A DNA stretch of 64,000 nt. Source: Bog-473 sp963834405 (GTDB lineage: Bacteria > Actinomycetota > Acidimicrobiia > Acidimicrobiales > RAAP-2). The notes beneath the pieces are model-generated. The model worked only from the letters and a program-made list of their open reading frames with translations, was not told where the DNA came from and ran no database searches. A program made the translations under genes and the position numbers. The stretch is from assembly GCA_963834405.1 (NCBI GenBank), contig CAWIBX010000007.1, positions 310,001 to 374,000 on the forward strand, given 5' to 3'. Shown piece after piece: positions 1-8,421 of this stretch. Each line of letters begins with the position of its first letter. Position 1 is the first letter of the stretch.

Positions 1-239
1 CACTGCATGTGGAACTCGTCGGCGACGGGCGCGAAGGCGGCAGCGAGTTCGCCGGGGCCGAAACCGGCGGGCAGGCTGTCGGCGACGATCTCTATCCGGA
101 GGAAGAACCGGCCGGTGGCGAGGTCCCCGTGCTGGGCCGCCTCGAGCACGGAGCCGTCGTGGCTCGCGATCAGCCCGGTGACGGCGGCGACGATGCCGAC
201 CCGGTCGGGGCAGGTGATGGTGAGGATGTATCGACGCAC
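1..239 (-). CDS. purU: Formyltetrahydrofolate deformylase, N-terminal part (cut by window edge)
   Basis: The first 79 codons are present and the rest lies outside the window. The protein opens with RRYILTITCPDRVGIVAAVT, the start of the N-terminal ACT domain of PurU. This enzyme hydrolyses 10-formyl-THF to formate and THF, supplying formate for purine synthesis. The downstream segment (FFLRIEI, ADEFHMQ) also fits PurU. The catalytic formyltransferase domain is not visible. The start is a GTG at 239-237, placed so the ACT domain begins at once; no strong ribosome site is seen. It lies 48 bp after pdxT on the same strand. A stand-alone ACT protein cannot be excluded from this fragment. Confidence 0.8.
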   Translation of the reverse strand, partial: MRRYILTITCPDRVGIVAAVTGLIASHDGSVLEAAQHGDLATGRFFLRIEIVADSLPAGFGPGELAAAFAPVADEFHMQ

Positions 240-287
240 GGTGCTGGGCGGGTCCGGGTTCGGAGGCGCTCGTCCGGCTGCCCGGCC

Positions 288-950
288 TCAGGTGCTGACC
301 GGGGCGACGCCGGCCCCGGCCCCGGTGTCCAACGCCTCACGCTCCCGGCACATCTCGACGAAGAGCCGGTGCACGCGCCGGTCCGGCGTGAGCTCCGGAT
401 GAAAGACGGACGCCAGCACCAGACCCTGGCGGATGAGGACCGGCACGTCGTCGAGGGTCCCGAGCACCTGGACGTCCTCCCCCACCGACACGACGAGCGG
501 CGCCCGGATGAACACAGCGGGCAGCGGGCGCTCCGTGCCCCGGAGAGTCACCTCGGTCTCGAAGGACCGAACCTGGCGCCCGTATCCGTTCCGGCGCACG
601 ACCGCGTCGACGACGCCGAAGGTGCGCTGATCGGGGCGGCCGTCGAGGACCTCACAGGCGACCAGGACGAGGCCGGCGCAGGTGCCGAGCAGTGGAAGAG
701 GCAGCGCAGGTGATGGGCCCAGCCGCGCCGCGATCGCGTCGAACAGGCCCGTCGACTCGAGCAACATCGACAAGGTCGTCGACTCGCCGCCGGGGAGGAT
801 CAACCCGTCGACGCCCTCGAGGTCGCCCGGCCGCTTCACCAGCCGGGCGCCGGCACCGACGTCCGCCAGGGCCGCAACGTGTTCCCGGACGTCGCCTTGC
901 AGGTCGAGCACGCCGATCCGGACCGGCCCCGGCGACCCCGACCCCGGCAC
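288..950 (-). CDS. pdxT: Pyridoxal 5'-phosphate synthase glutaminase subunit PdxT
   Basis: Glutamine amidotransferase partner of PdxS. It releases ammonia from glutamine, which PdxS uses to build PLP. The class I glutaminase features are visible: N-terminal GVLDLQGDVREH, the oxyanion segment LPGGESTT, the nucleophile Cys in GTCAGLVLVA, and the catalytic His in FHPELT near the C-terminus. The start is a GTG at 950, 8 bp after the pdxS stop, giving 220 residues, normal to slightly long for the family. Tight spacing with pdxS implies one transcript and a PdxST complex. Confidence 0.93.
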   Translation of the reverse strand: MPGSGSPGPVRIGVLDLQGDVREHVAALADVGAGARLVKRPGDLEGVDGLILPGGESTTLSMLLESTGLFDAIAARLGPSPALPLPLLGTCAGLVLVACEVLDGRPDQRTFGVVDAVVRRNGYGRQVRSFETEVTLRGTERPLPAVFIRAPLVVSVGEDVQVLGTLDDVPVLIRQGLVLASVFHPELTPDRRVHRLFVEMCREREALDTGAGAGVAPVST

Positions 951-958
951 CGACCCCG

Positions 959-1834
959 CTACCACCCCCGGTCGGCGAGATGCTCGCCGTACGCCGACGC
1001 CTCCAGCCCCCGCATCGCCTCGCCCAACCCACGGGAGACCTTCGCCACGTGCTCGGCGTCCTCGAAGTGCGCCGTCGCCTCCACGATGGCCGACGCCATC
1101 CGGGCGGGGTCCGACGACTTGAAGATGCCCGAGCCCACGAACACGGCCTCCGCCCCGAGCTGCATCACCAGCGCGGCGTCCGCCGGCGTGGCGATTCCGC
1201 CAGCGCAGAACAGCGGCACCGGCAAACGCCCGGTGGCGGCGATCTCCTGCACGAGCCCGATGGGCGCCGAAAGCGACTTGGCCCACCCGTAGAGCTCCGC
1301 CGCGTCGGCCTGCCCCACCGCCCGCAGGTCACCGAGGATGGAGCGCAGGTGGTGCACGGCCTCGACGATGTTCCCGGTCCCGGCCTCGCCCTTGGAGCGG
1401 ATCATCGCCGCCCCCTCCGAGATCCGCCGCAGCGCCTCCCCGAGGTTGGTGGCGCCGCACACGAACGGCACGGTGAAGGGCCACTTGTCGATGTGGTGCG
1501 CCTCGTCCGCCGGCGTCAGCACCTCCGACTCGTCGATGAAGTCGACGCCCAGCGACTGCAGCACCTGCGCCTCGGCGAAGTGCCCGATGCGGGCCTTCGC
1601 CATGACGGGGATCGTCACCGCATCGATGATCCCCTCGATCAGCACCGGGTCGCTCATGCGCGCCACGCCGCCGTCCCGGCGGATGTCGGCCGGCACCCGC
1701 TCCAGTGCCATGACCGACACGGCGCCGGCGTCCTCGGCGATCTTCGCCTGCTCGGCGTTGACGACGTCCATGATGACGCCGCCCCGCAACATGTCCGCCA
1801 GCCCTCGCTTTACTGTGAAGGTTCCGGTGGTCAT
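959..1834 (-). CDS. pdxS: Pyridoxal 5'-phosphate synthase subunit PdxS
   Basis: Synthase subunit of the deoxyxylulose-5-phosphate-independent vitamin B6 pathway. It condenses ribose 5-phosphate, glyceraldehyde 3-phosphate and ammonia into PLP. The 291-residue protein shows the conserved start VKRGLADMLRGGVIMDVV, the active-site stretch VMAKARIGH, and the phosphate-binding loops FCAGGIATPADAAL and EAVFVGSGIFKS. Length and motifs are typical. It is directly followed by pdxT, as in other actinobacteria. Confidence 0.97.
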   Translation of the reverse strand: MTTGTFTVKRGLADMLRGGVIMDVVNAEQAKIAEDAGAVSVMALERVPADIRRDGGVARMSDPVLIEGIIDAVTIPVMAKARIGHFAEAQVLQSLGVDFIDESEVLTPADEAHHIDKWPFTVPFVCGATNLGEALRRISEGAAMIRSKGEAGTGNIVEAVHHLRSILGDLRAVGQADAAELYGWAKSLSAPIGLVQEIAATGRLPVPLFCAGGIATPADAALVMQLGAEAVFVGSGIFKSSDPARMASAIVEATAHFEDAEHVAKVSRGLGEAMRGLEASAYGEHLADRGW

Positions 1835-1869
1835 GGATCCAGTCTACGAGGGTGGGCCGCCGCCCCTTT

Positions 1870-3204
1870 TCACCACTCGCTCAGCGCGGCCGTCCGCACC
1901 GACGTCGCATCCAGGTCGCCGGGCACGAGTTCGTCTGCTCGGTGCCCGACGGAAGGGTCGATCCAGACCCAGCGGGTGGCGCCGAAACGGGGCGCGGCGA
2001 AGACCGACCCGGGCTCCGGAGGCGGCGCGTCCGTCATGAGACGGAGCGCATCGAGGAGCCCCCTGGGGTAGCGCACGGTGGAGGCGCCGACGACGTCGGC
2101 CCGGTACTCCCGGCACGCCTTCAATCCGATGCAGCGGCGCAGCGTGGTCTCGCCGCCCCAGAGGGTGGCCAGCGTGATGCCGACGGAGGAGACCCCGTTG
2201 TCGCCCCGCTTCACGTGGGCCAGCTCGTGGGCGATGACACCTTCGAGCTCAATCGGGCCTACCCGGTCGAGCAGGCCGGTCGTCACGACGAGATCGGACG
2301 ACCGCGCGTCGCGGCCCAGCGCGCATGCGTTGGGCACCGGGTCCTCCACGACGTAGAGCAAGGGCATGCGCAGTCCGAAGGTCGCGCACAACCCGTCGGT
2401 GATGTTGTAGTACCGCGGGTAGTCGAACTCGTCGGCCGGGACGGCACCGATCCGGCGTAAGGACGCCCTGGGTGCCAGCCGCCACACGGCATAGCTCCAC
2501 ACGAGCCCCATGCCGACGAACGCGATGACGCCTACCACGATCGACACCGAGACGAACAGGAGCAGGCCGATCAGGACCGCCGGCATGAACGCGGTGTAGG
2601 CGACCAGCACGATGGCGCGGCGGCGGTTGGCCGCCACCTCGGCCGGGAAGATCTGCGTCGCGCCGAGGCCGGGCTGTTCCTGCACTTCGTGCACGGGCGC
2701 CGAGGCCGGAGCCGGGACGACGGCCACCGCGACGGCGCTCGATCTGCCGCGGCTCCCGCTGCGGTTGCCGCCGTTCCGGCCGCTGCCTCCGCTGCCGCTG
2801 CCGCTGCGACTCGTCCCTCCGCCGCCGGTACCGCCGCCTGTACCCCGCCCGCCCCCGGCCCCGCGGTTTCCACCCCCTGAGCCCTGCCTGTCGCCGCGGT
2901 GACGAGAGCCCGACCGCGAGCGCCCACCGCCGGTCCTTCCGTCGCTTCTGCCGCCCGCCGAGCCCGGGGCGGCGGACGGCGTGCTCCCGCCGGAGCTTCC
3001 GCTTCCACTCCCTGTGCCGGCGCCGCTGCCCGACGGGCGGCTGCGGTTGCGGTTCCTCCGACGATTGCGGTTGCGGTTCTGGCCGCCGCCACCACCGCCG
3101 CCGCCGCCACTGCTGGCACCGCCGCCACCGCCCGGTGCGCCGCCGGCGCCGCCAGGACCCCCTGGTCGCGACGCGTTGTCCGGACTGTCCTTCTGGTCGG
3201 CCAT
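1870..3204 (-). CDS. M48 (HtpX-like) membrane zinc metalloprotease with disordered N-terminal tail
   Basis: A predicted membrane zinc peptidase. The zinc motif HELAH is at residues 326-330 and the third-ligand region EYRAD at about 366-370, the pattern of family M48. Two hydrophobic segments (about 197-222 and 224-243) precede the catalytic domain. Residues 1-165 are unusual: almost entirely Gly, Ser, Arg, Asn and Pro, with GGGGGGGGG and repeated NR pairs, so probably disordered and positively charged. Ordinary HtpX proteins (about 280-300 aa) lack such a tail. HtpX-type proteases act in membrane protein quality control; the substrate here is unknown. It lies between pimA and pdxS on the same strand. 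Confidence 0.85.
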   Translation of the reverse strand: MADQKDSPDNASRPGGPGGAGGAPGGGGGASSGGGGGGGGGQNRNRNRRRNRNRSRPSGSGAGTGSGSGSSGGSTPSAAPGSAGGRSDGRTGGGRSRSGSRHRGDRQGSGGGNRGAGGGRGTGGGTGGGGTSRSGSGSGGSGRNGGNRSGSRGRSSAVAVAVVPAPASAPVHEVQEQPGLGATQIFPAEVAANRRRAIVLVAYTAFMPAVLIGLLLFVSVSIVVGVIAFVGMGLVWSYAVWRLAPRASLRRIGAVPADEFDYPRYYNITDGLCATFGLRMPLLYVVEDPVPNACALGRDARSSDLVVTTGLLDRVGPIELEGVIAHELAHVKRGDNGVSSVGITLATLWGGETTLRRCIGLKACREYRADVVGASTVRYPRGLLDALRLMTDAPPPEPGSVFAAPRFGATRWVWIDPSVGHRADELVPGDLDATSVRTAALSEW

Positions 3205-3308
3205 GGGGCAGTCAGCCTACTGGGCGCCGTCTACCGCAACGGTGCCTTGAGCCACGGGGCGGACCGGCGCGACGCCGGAGCGCCTGCCCGCCCTGACCCT
3301 CCGGAGGT

Positions 3309-4535
3309 CTATCTGGTACGTCTTGCTGCGCCCGGCCTGGCCGCGTAGGACGCCACGGCGCGCCGGTACACCTCGACGTAGCGCTCGGCCAGCGCATCCA
3401 TCGACCAGTTCCGCGCATGATCGAGCGCCGCCTTGCGCGCCTCGGTCGACGACTGGCCGCTGCCTTCGACGGCGTCGGCCAGTGCGACGCCGAGCGCCCG
3501 CGCCAGAGCCGGCGCGTCCGCGGGTGGGACCAGGGCGGCGTGACCGGCCGACGCTGCCCGATACCCCTCGATGTCGGATGCCACGACCGAGCACCCGGCC
3601 GCCATGCCTTCGAGAAGCACCATGCCGAAGGACTCGCCGTGAAGGGAGGGGGCGCACAGCACGTCGGCGCCCGCCAGGCGCGCCGCCACCTCGTCGTCGC
3701 TCAGTGTGCCCAACCAGCGGACGCGGTCCGATTCCGGGTGCCGCCGGCGTTGGACCTCCCCGGCGGGCCCGTCGCCCGCAACCCAAAGAACCGCGGGGCG
3801 CTCCACCAAGGCGAACGCGTCGAGCAACACGTTCAGGCCCTTCCGCTGCTCGTGGCGCCCGAGGAAGAGCACGACCGGGCGTCCCTGCTCGTCGTGCACC
3901 GGCTCTGCACCTGCGAACCGGTCGACGTCTACGCCGTTGAACAGCGTCTCGAAGTGCCCGCCACTGGACTTCTCGCCGGTCTCGCGTGCGGCGTCGGACA
4001 CCGCGACCCGGACCTGCATGCGCCGGCCGACGAACCCCGCCAGTGGTTTCACCATGGGGACCCAGCGGCTGACCCCAGCCCGGTGGTACGTGCCGACCAT
4101 CGGCAGGGGGGCGCGCAGCACAAGCCCGTAGGCAGCCATGGGGGCCAGCGGCTCGTGTACGTGCGCCACGTCGAAGCCGCCTCTGCGCACGACCCGCTCG
4201 ATGCGGGCGACAGTGTGCGGCCAGAACGCGACGGGGGCAACGGAACCGTTGGAGTGAAGCTCGGTGGGCTTCCCGACGATCACGTGTTCGCCTGCGGCCT
4301 CGGGGACCCCCTCGGCCTCGTCGGCTGGCCCGATCACAGTGACGGCATGACCCATTGCACGCAACGAGCGGGCGAGCCCGATGACCTGACCCTGCACCCC
4401 GCCGGGGCGCGACAACGAATAGGGGGACAGCATGGCGATGCGAAGTGGTGACTGTTCGGCACCCTCGTCCATCGGATCCATCGGACGTGACGCCTCGTCG
4501 GCCGCGGCGTCGGGCGCTGTCGCGTCGGCTGTCAC
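3309..4535 (-). CDS. pimA: GT4 glycosyltransferase, phosphatidyl-myo-inositol mannosyltransferase (PimA-like)
   Basis: Predicted to transfer the first mannose from GDP-mannose to phosphatidylinositol on the inner face of the membrane. The GT-B/GT4 hallmarks are visible: LSPYSLSRPGGVQGQ near the N-terminus, HVHEPLAP, LFLGRHEQRKGLNVL, and the nucleotide-sugar EX7E motif in GESFGMVLLEGMAAG. The start is a GTG at 4535 whose bases overlap the upstream stop (GTGA), pointing to coupled translation. A later ATG at 4481 is an alternative. The order pgsA-patA-pimA matches Mycobacterium Rv2612c-Rv2611c-Rv2610c and supports this call over a generic GT4. Confidence 0.9.
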   Translation of the reverse strand: MTADATAPDAAADEASRPMDPMDEGAEQSPLRIAMLSPYSLSRPGGVQGQVIGLARSLRAMGHAVTVIGPADEAEGVPEAAGEHVIVGKPTELHSNGSVAPVAFWPHTVARIERVVRRGGFDVAHVHEPLAPMAAYGLVLRAPLPMVGTYHRAGVSRWVPMVKPLAGFVGRRMQVRVAVSDAARETGEKSSGGHFETLFNGVDVDRFAGAEPVHDEQGRPVVLFLGRHEQRKGLNVLLDAFALVERPAVLWVAGDGPAGEVQRRRHPESDRVRWLGTLSDDEVAARLAGADVLCAPSLHGESFGMVLLEGMAAGCSVVASDIEGYRAASAGHAALVPPADAPALARALGVALADAVEGSGQSSTEARKAALDHARNWSMDALAERYVEVYRRAVASYAARPGAARRTR

Positions 4536-5461
4536 TGGGCGTCGCTCGGCCAATTGGGTTGGTACATGTGCCACTGCTCCGGCCGGCGCCGGATGTCTTC
4601 CTCGAAGAGGGTGGCGAGGTCCTGGGTCACCCGGGCGACGTCCTCGCGCAGCGTGCCCCGGCGAGTGGCGTCCATCGGCGGGTGCACGACCCCCGTGTGC
4701 CAAGTGCCAGGCCCCGAATAGACGACGACGGGGAGCAGCGGCGCGCCGGTGCGGAAGGCGAGTGTGGCGGCGCCGCCGGGGAGCGTCGTCTTCTCGCCGA
4801 AGAACTCGACCTCGACGCCGTTGCCGACGATGTCCCGGTCGGAGACCAGACCGGCCAGGTGGTTGTTCTTGAGGGCTCGTATCAACGCCGCACTCGATCC
4901 CTCGCCGATCGGCACCCCCGTCAGGCCCATGGCGGCACGCTGGGCAAGGAACCACTCGAACAGTCGTTCCGGTTCCAGGCGCTCCACGACCGCGGTCATC
5001 GGCATGCCCTCGAGGGCGAGCCAGTAGCCACCCCACTCCCAGCTCCCCACGTGGGGCAGCGCGACGATGGCGCCCTGGCCGCCGGCCAGGGCGTCGCGCA
5101 GGTGCTCGACGCCGTCCTCCAGCCGCCACTTGGCGCGCACCGCGGACTCACCGAGGTAGGGCAGGCGCGCGCCATCGGCCCAGTACCGCGCGTACGAGGT
5201 GAAGGTCCGCTTGCTCCACCGTCGCACCAGGGCGGGGTCGGGCTCGACACCGGGGACACACTCGCTGGCGAGGACGCGGTGCATGTGGCGCTGGTTCATA
5301 TCGAGGGGGGCGCCTCGCGCCATGAACCGCGAGACGACGTCGGCGACGCCGTAGGCCACTCGCTCCGGCACGTGGCCCATGGCGTAGGCCAGGCCGGCGT
5401 AGGTCAGGTACCGGGCGGTGTCACGCCAATCGGACGCGGGCTCGGAGGAGTCGCCCGTCAC
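4532..5461 (-). CDS. patA: Phosphatidylinositol mannoside acyltransferase (PatA-like, LpxL/HtrB fold)
   Basis: Membrane-associated acyltransferase of the lysophospholipid/LpxL family. The catalytic HX4E motif (HVGSWE) is at residues 137-142, followed by substrate-binding segments ALKNNHLAGLVSDRD and the basic GGAATLAFRTGAPLLP. In mycobacteria the orthologous gene between pgsA1 and pimA acylates a mannose of PIM1/PIM2. The 309-residue length agrees. The start is GTG at 5461, 30 bp after pgsA, and the 3' end overlaps pimA by 4 bp. Confidence 0.88.
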   Translation of the reverse strand: MTGDSSEPASDWRDTARYLTYAGLAYAMGHVPERVAYGVADVVSRFMARGAPLDMNQRHMHRVLASECVPGVEPDPALVRRWSKRTFTSYARYWADGARLPYLGESAVRAKWRLEDGVEHLRDALAGGQGAIVALPHVGSWEWGGYWLALEGMPMTAVVERLEPERLFEWFLAQRAAMGLTGVPIGEGSSAALIRALKNNHLAGLVSDRDIVGNGVEVEFFGEKTTLPGGAATLAFRTGAPLLPVVVYSGPGTWHTGVVHPPMDATRRGTLREDVARVTQDLATLFEEDIRRRPEQWHMYQPNWPSDAQ

Positions 5462-5491
5462 CGACCGGTGTCCAATCGTGCGGAGGGAGGA

Positions 5492-6391
5492 TCAGCCCGC
5501 CGGCGGCGAGGAGGTCCCGGGCGACTGGCGGTTGCGTCGGGTGGTGGCCGAAGGCGCGGCCCGACGGCCTTGGCCCGGGGCGTGGGCGGGACGGCGGGCG
5601 GCGCGACGGCGTTCGCGCAACGTGCGTCCCGACCGGCTGCTCAACGCCTCCTGCCGGCGGGCGCGCCAGCGCCCCGGCGAGGAGGACGTGCCGCCGCGGG
5701 CGAGCGCCCGGCGGGGCACGCCGCGCTCGCGGCTCTCGCGCCAGGCCCGCCAGCGCGAGTCGACGCGCCCTTCGCGCCACGCCTCGATGCGGCGGCGGAT
5801 GACCTCGTCCCGTCCGGACGCCGCGTTCCAGACCTTCACGAACCGCGCCACGGCGGTGAGCGTGATCAGAGCGAAGAGCACCCAGAGGACCGGCACCAGG
5901 ATGACCGCGCTGAGGAAGCCGACACCGAGCAGGAACATCCGTTCGGCGCGCTCCATGAGACCGCCCTTGGCGGCAAGACCGAGTGATTCCGCCTTGGCCC
6001 GCTCGTAGCTGACCAGGGCGGTGACCGCCAAAATGGCCATCGGCAGGAGGACGAGATGTCCCTCGTTGCGGTCGACGAGGTACCAGGCGACACCGCACAT
6101 GAGGACGGCATCGGCGATGCGGTCGGTGACCGAGTCGAAGAAGGCGCCGCGGACCGACGCCGTCCCGGCGGCCTTCGCCACGGGGCCGTCGAAGAGGTCG
6201 TGCATCCCCGTGATGATGAGGAAGAGGATGGCGAGGTGGAGATGGCCGGTGGCGACGAGGAGGGCGGTGATCGTCGCCGAGACCAGGCCGGTGGCGGTGA
6301 GGACGTCTGCGGTGATGCCTCGTCGGTGAAGTGCCTCGCCGACCGGACCGGTGGTCCGGTCGACCGCGGTGCGCCAACGACCGTCGAACAT
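5492..6391 (-). CDS. pgsA: CDP-alcohol phosphatidyltransferase, phosphatidylinositol-phosphate synthase
   Basis: Integral membrane enzyme predicted to join CDP-diacylglycerol to inositol 1-phosphate, the first step to PI and PIMs. The family signature is present with all four Asp: D65 and D68 in DLFDGPVAK, D86 and D90 in GAFFDSVTD, with Lys replacing the usual Arg after Ala. Several hydrophobic helices follow. The last 75 or so residues are very Arg/Pro-rich and not typical of the family. The start ATG at 6391 has an AGGAG just upstream; ATG 6403 and 6517 are in frame and possible. It is the first gene of the pgsA-patA-pimA unit. Confidence 0.9.
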   Translation of the reverse strand: MFDGRWRTAVDRTTGPVGEALHRRGITADVLTATGLVSATITALLVATGHLHLAILFLIITGMHDLFDGPVAKAAGTASVRGAFFDSVTDRIADAVLMCGVAWYLVDRNEGHLVLLPMAILAVTALVSYERAKAESLGLAAKGGLMERAERMFLLGVGFLSAVILVPVLWVLFALITLTAVARFVKVWNAASGRDEVIRRRIEAWREGRVDSRWRAWRESRERGVPRRALARGGTSSSPGRWRARRQEALSSRSGRTLRERRRAARRPAHAPGQGRRAAPSATTRRNRQSPGTSSPPAG

Positions 6392-6439
6392 GAATCTCCT
6401 CATCGAGCGCGGACCCGGGCGGGACGGGTCACGCGGTGT

Positions 6440-6480
6440 TTGCAAAAGTTTACCATCCGTTCCCGAACGGGCATCGGGAC
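6440..6480 (-). promoter_or_regulatory. Candidate promoter with palindromic operator upstream of pgsA
   Basis: A 6-2-6 palindrome, CCGTTC CC GAACGG, lies at 6457-6470. On the minus strand it is directly followed by TAAACT, which fits an actinobacterial -10 (TANNNT). The pair sits about 70 bp before the pgsA start. A repressor bound at the palindrome would cover this promoter. The half-sites are arranged differently from a LexA box (GAAC-N4-GTTC), so the regulator is unknown. The rest of 6392-6703 shows no gene. Confidence 0.35.
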
Positions 6481-6703
6481 CGGTGGGGCGGTTGCGGACT
6501 CGCAGGTGGGTGCTCACGTCCGGTTGGACCTGGACCGGCCCCGGTGGGAGCCCTGGTCCAGCGGTGCATCGGTGCCGCGGCGCCCGTCACCCGCCAATCC
6601 GTGATGCCCCGCGGGGCGTACTCCCTGCGACTCAGCGACCCGGCGCGGGTATGACAGAGGAGTACGGCTGAAGGTACATACGACAAGGAGGCGAGCGGGA
6701 CGG

Positions 6704-7132
6704 GTGTCGGCGGCGGCCATGGCGCCCGGTCACCCTTGGCGTGGTCGGTGCGGTGGCTGCGGTCGGCGGCGCGCTGGTGCTCGGAGGGGCAGGCCCCTTG
6801 GCGACCCCGGCCGGGGCCAGCACGAAGGCGACCGTGGTCGAGGCGACGGAGACGGACTTGCGCATCGCGCCGACCAGGACGACATGGACGCCCGGCAAGT
6901 GCACGTTCGTGGCCACCAACCGAAGCCCGCTGACCCATGCGCTCGAGATCGCCGGCCCCGGGGTGCACAACGCACGGACCAAGGACATCTCGGGCGGCCA
7001 CAGCACCAAGCTGACCGTGACCCTCAAGAAGGGCGACTACGACATCTTCTGCCCCATCCCGGGCACAAGATGCTGGGCATGAACGTCAACATCATGATGA
7101 AGGTGGCGACCTCGGGGGGACACAGCGGCTGA
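6704..7132 (+). pseudogene. Secreted cupredoxin (blue copper domain) with frame disruptions
   Basis: The mature domain is clearly a small cupredoxin: TWTPGKCTFVATNRSPLTHA with the first copper His, then DYDIFCPIPGHKMLGMNV, which holds Cys, His and Met in a C-x4-H-x4-M arrangement. It is split between two frames. The body reads in the frame of 6741 up to CPIPG near 7062, but HKMLGMN to the stop at 7132 needs the next frame, as if one base were missing in CCCGGGC. At the 5' end an AAGGAGG (6686-6692) serves a GTG at 6704 in the same frame as the C-terminus, while the signal peptide (GAVAAVGGALVLGG) is in the body frame. A second compensating indel near 6725-6740 is therefore likely. True inactivation and sequence error cannot be told apart here. 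Confidence 0.75.
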
Positions 7133-7277
7133 GCGCCGGCGCCCGGCGTCGGTTCAGGTGGTGCGCACCGCCCGGGCGGTGCGGGCTGGGTGGGCTGGGT
7201 GGGCCGTTCCGTCAGCTAGCCTCGTCCGTCGAGATGCCCTGTGCAGGAACACGGGGCGACGTGAGGGGATGACGCCG

Positions 7278-8144
7278 GTGTCCGAGCCGAGCAGCGCGGG
7301 ACAAGTCCAGGTCCAGGTCCAGGTCCAGGGCACGGTGCTCCCAGAAGCGACGCTCGACGTCACCATCGTGGTGCCCTATTACAACCCGGGGCCACGTCTC
7401 CGGACCACGGTGGAGCACATGGTGCGGGTGCTCGACTCGTCCGGGATGACCTTCGAGATCATCGCCGTGTCGGACGGGTCGACCGACGGGAGCCACTTCA
7501 CCCTGGATGGCTTCCCCGAGAGCGTCGTGCGCCGCGTGGAGTTCGAACGCAACGTCGGCAAGGGGCACGCGCTCCGGGTCGGGCTGGGCATGGGCCGCGG
7601 CCGGTATCTCGGCTTCATAGACGCGGACGGCGACATCTCTCCGGAGTTCCTGGCGCCCTTCGTGACGATCATGCGGACCGAGCAGCCCGACATCATCATC
7701 GGCAGCAAGCGTCACCCGGAGTCCTCGGTGCACTATCCGCCGCTCCGCCGCTTGTACTCGTGGGGCTACCAGCACCTTATCCACCTGCTCTTCCGGTTGA
7801 AGGTCCGGGACACGCAAGTGGGCATAAAGCTCGTCGACCGTGCGGTCATCACCGAGGTGCTGCCGTTGTTGCGGGAGAGCCGCTTCGCGCTCGACCTCGA
7901 ACTGCTCGTGCTGGCCCGGCGTCTCGGCTACGACCGCATGGTGGAGGCGCCGGTGCGAATAGAGGAGCGCTTCGGATCGACGATCTCGGTCAAGGCGGTG
8001 TGGCTCCTTCTGGTCGACACGCTCGGCCTCTTCGTCCGGTTCAGCCTCCGGCGCGAATACGAGCCGGCGATCGCGGCGAGGGCGGAGGCGGCGGACCGGG
8101 CGGACGGGTCGGACGGGGCGGACCGGGCGGACCGGGCGGACTGA
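7278..8144 (+). CDS. Family 2 glycosyltransferase, polyprenyl-phosphate sugar synthase type
   Basis: A GT-A glycosyltransferase similar to dolichyl/polyprenyl-phosphate beta-glucosyl- or mannosyltransferases, which load a lipid carrier with sugar. Visible motifs: VTIVVPYYNPGPRL, IIAVSDGSTDGS, NVGKGHALRVGL, the metal-binding FIDADGD, and SRFALDLELLVLARR. There is no C-terminal membrane domain; a weak hydrophobic segment lies near AVWLLLVDTLGLFV. The start is GTG 7278, preceded by GAGGGG with 9-nt spacing; ATG 7269 is an alternative. Two low-complexity stretches are odd: VQVQVQVQ from a CAGGTC hexamer array near 7310, and an Ala-Asp-Gly-Arg tail from GCGGACCGG-type repeats at 8089-8143. Its product could serve the convergent GT-C enzyme. 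Confidence 0.88.
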   Translation: MSEPSSAGQVQVQVQVQGTVLPEATLDVTIVVPYYNPGPRLRTTVEHMVRVLDSSGMTFEIIAVSDGSTDGSHFTLDGFPESVVRRVEFERNVGKGHALRVGLGMGRGRYLGFIDADGDISPEFLAPFVTIMRTEQPDIIIGSKRHPESSVHYPPLRRLYSWGYQHLIHLLFRLKVRDTQVGIKLVDRAVITEVLPLLRESRFALDLELLVLARRLGYDRMVEAPVRIEERFGSTISVKAVWLLLVDTLGLFVRFSLRREYEPAIAARAEAADRADGSDGADRADRAD

Positions 8145-8292
8145 GCCCGCAGCCGGCGACCGCACCCTGGCGCCGACACCGGTCCACGAGCGGGATGGCA
8201 GAAGGTCTGGCACAATGCGCAATGGGGGTGGAGACCGCCCGAGCAGACGTGAATCGCCAACACGTCCGGCGGACCCCCCCTGTCGGGCGTCC

Positions 8293-8320
8293 GGGCCCCG
8301 TCCAGCGGAGGACGGGGCCC
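8293..8320. terminator. Bidirectional hairpin terminator between convergent genes
   Basis: A perfect 11-bp inverted repeat, GGGCCCCGTCC and GGACGGGGCCC, with loop AGCGGA. It lies 150 bp after the GT2 stop and 100 bp after the end of the convergent GT-C gene. It has no T-tract, as is common in high-GC actinobacteria. No gene is seen in the rest of 8145-8421. Confidence 0.6.
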
Positions 8321-8421
8321 TCGCGCGTCCCGCCGGCCGTGGGCAACGGCACGGGCAACATTGACCGACACCCACCCGCCGAGGCGCGCCGTCCCCGGAA
8401 CCCCCGCCGGGGGGCCGACGG

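Noticed and set aside
4536..5129. N-terminal extension of PimA into the acyltransferase gene
   Set aside because: The extension is Arg/Pro-rich, out of frame with patA codons, and replaced by a GTGA start-stop overlap at 4535.
6457..6470. LexA (SOS) box before pgsA
   Set aside because: The actinobacterial LexA box has GAAC-N4-GTTC. Here the halves are in the opposite order with a 2-bp spacer.
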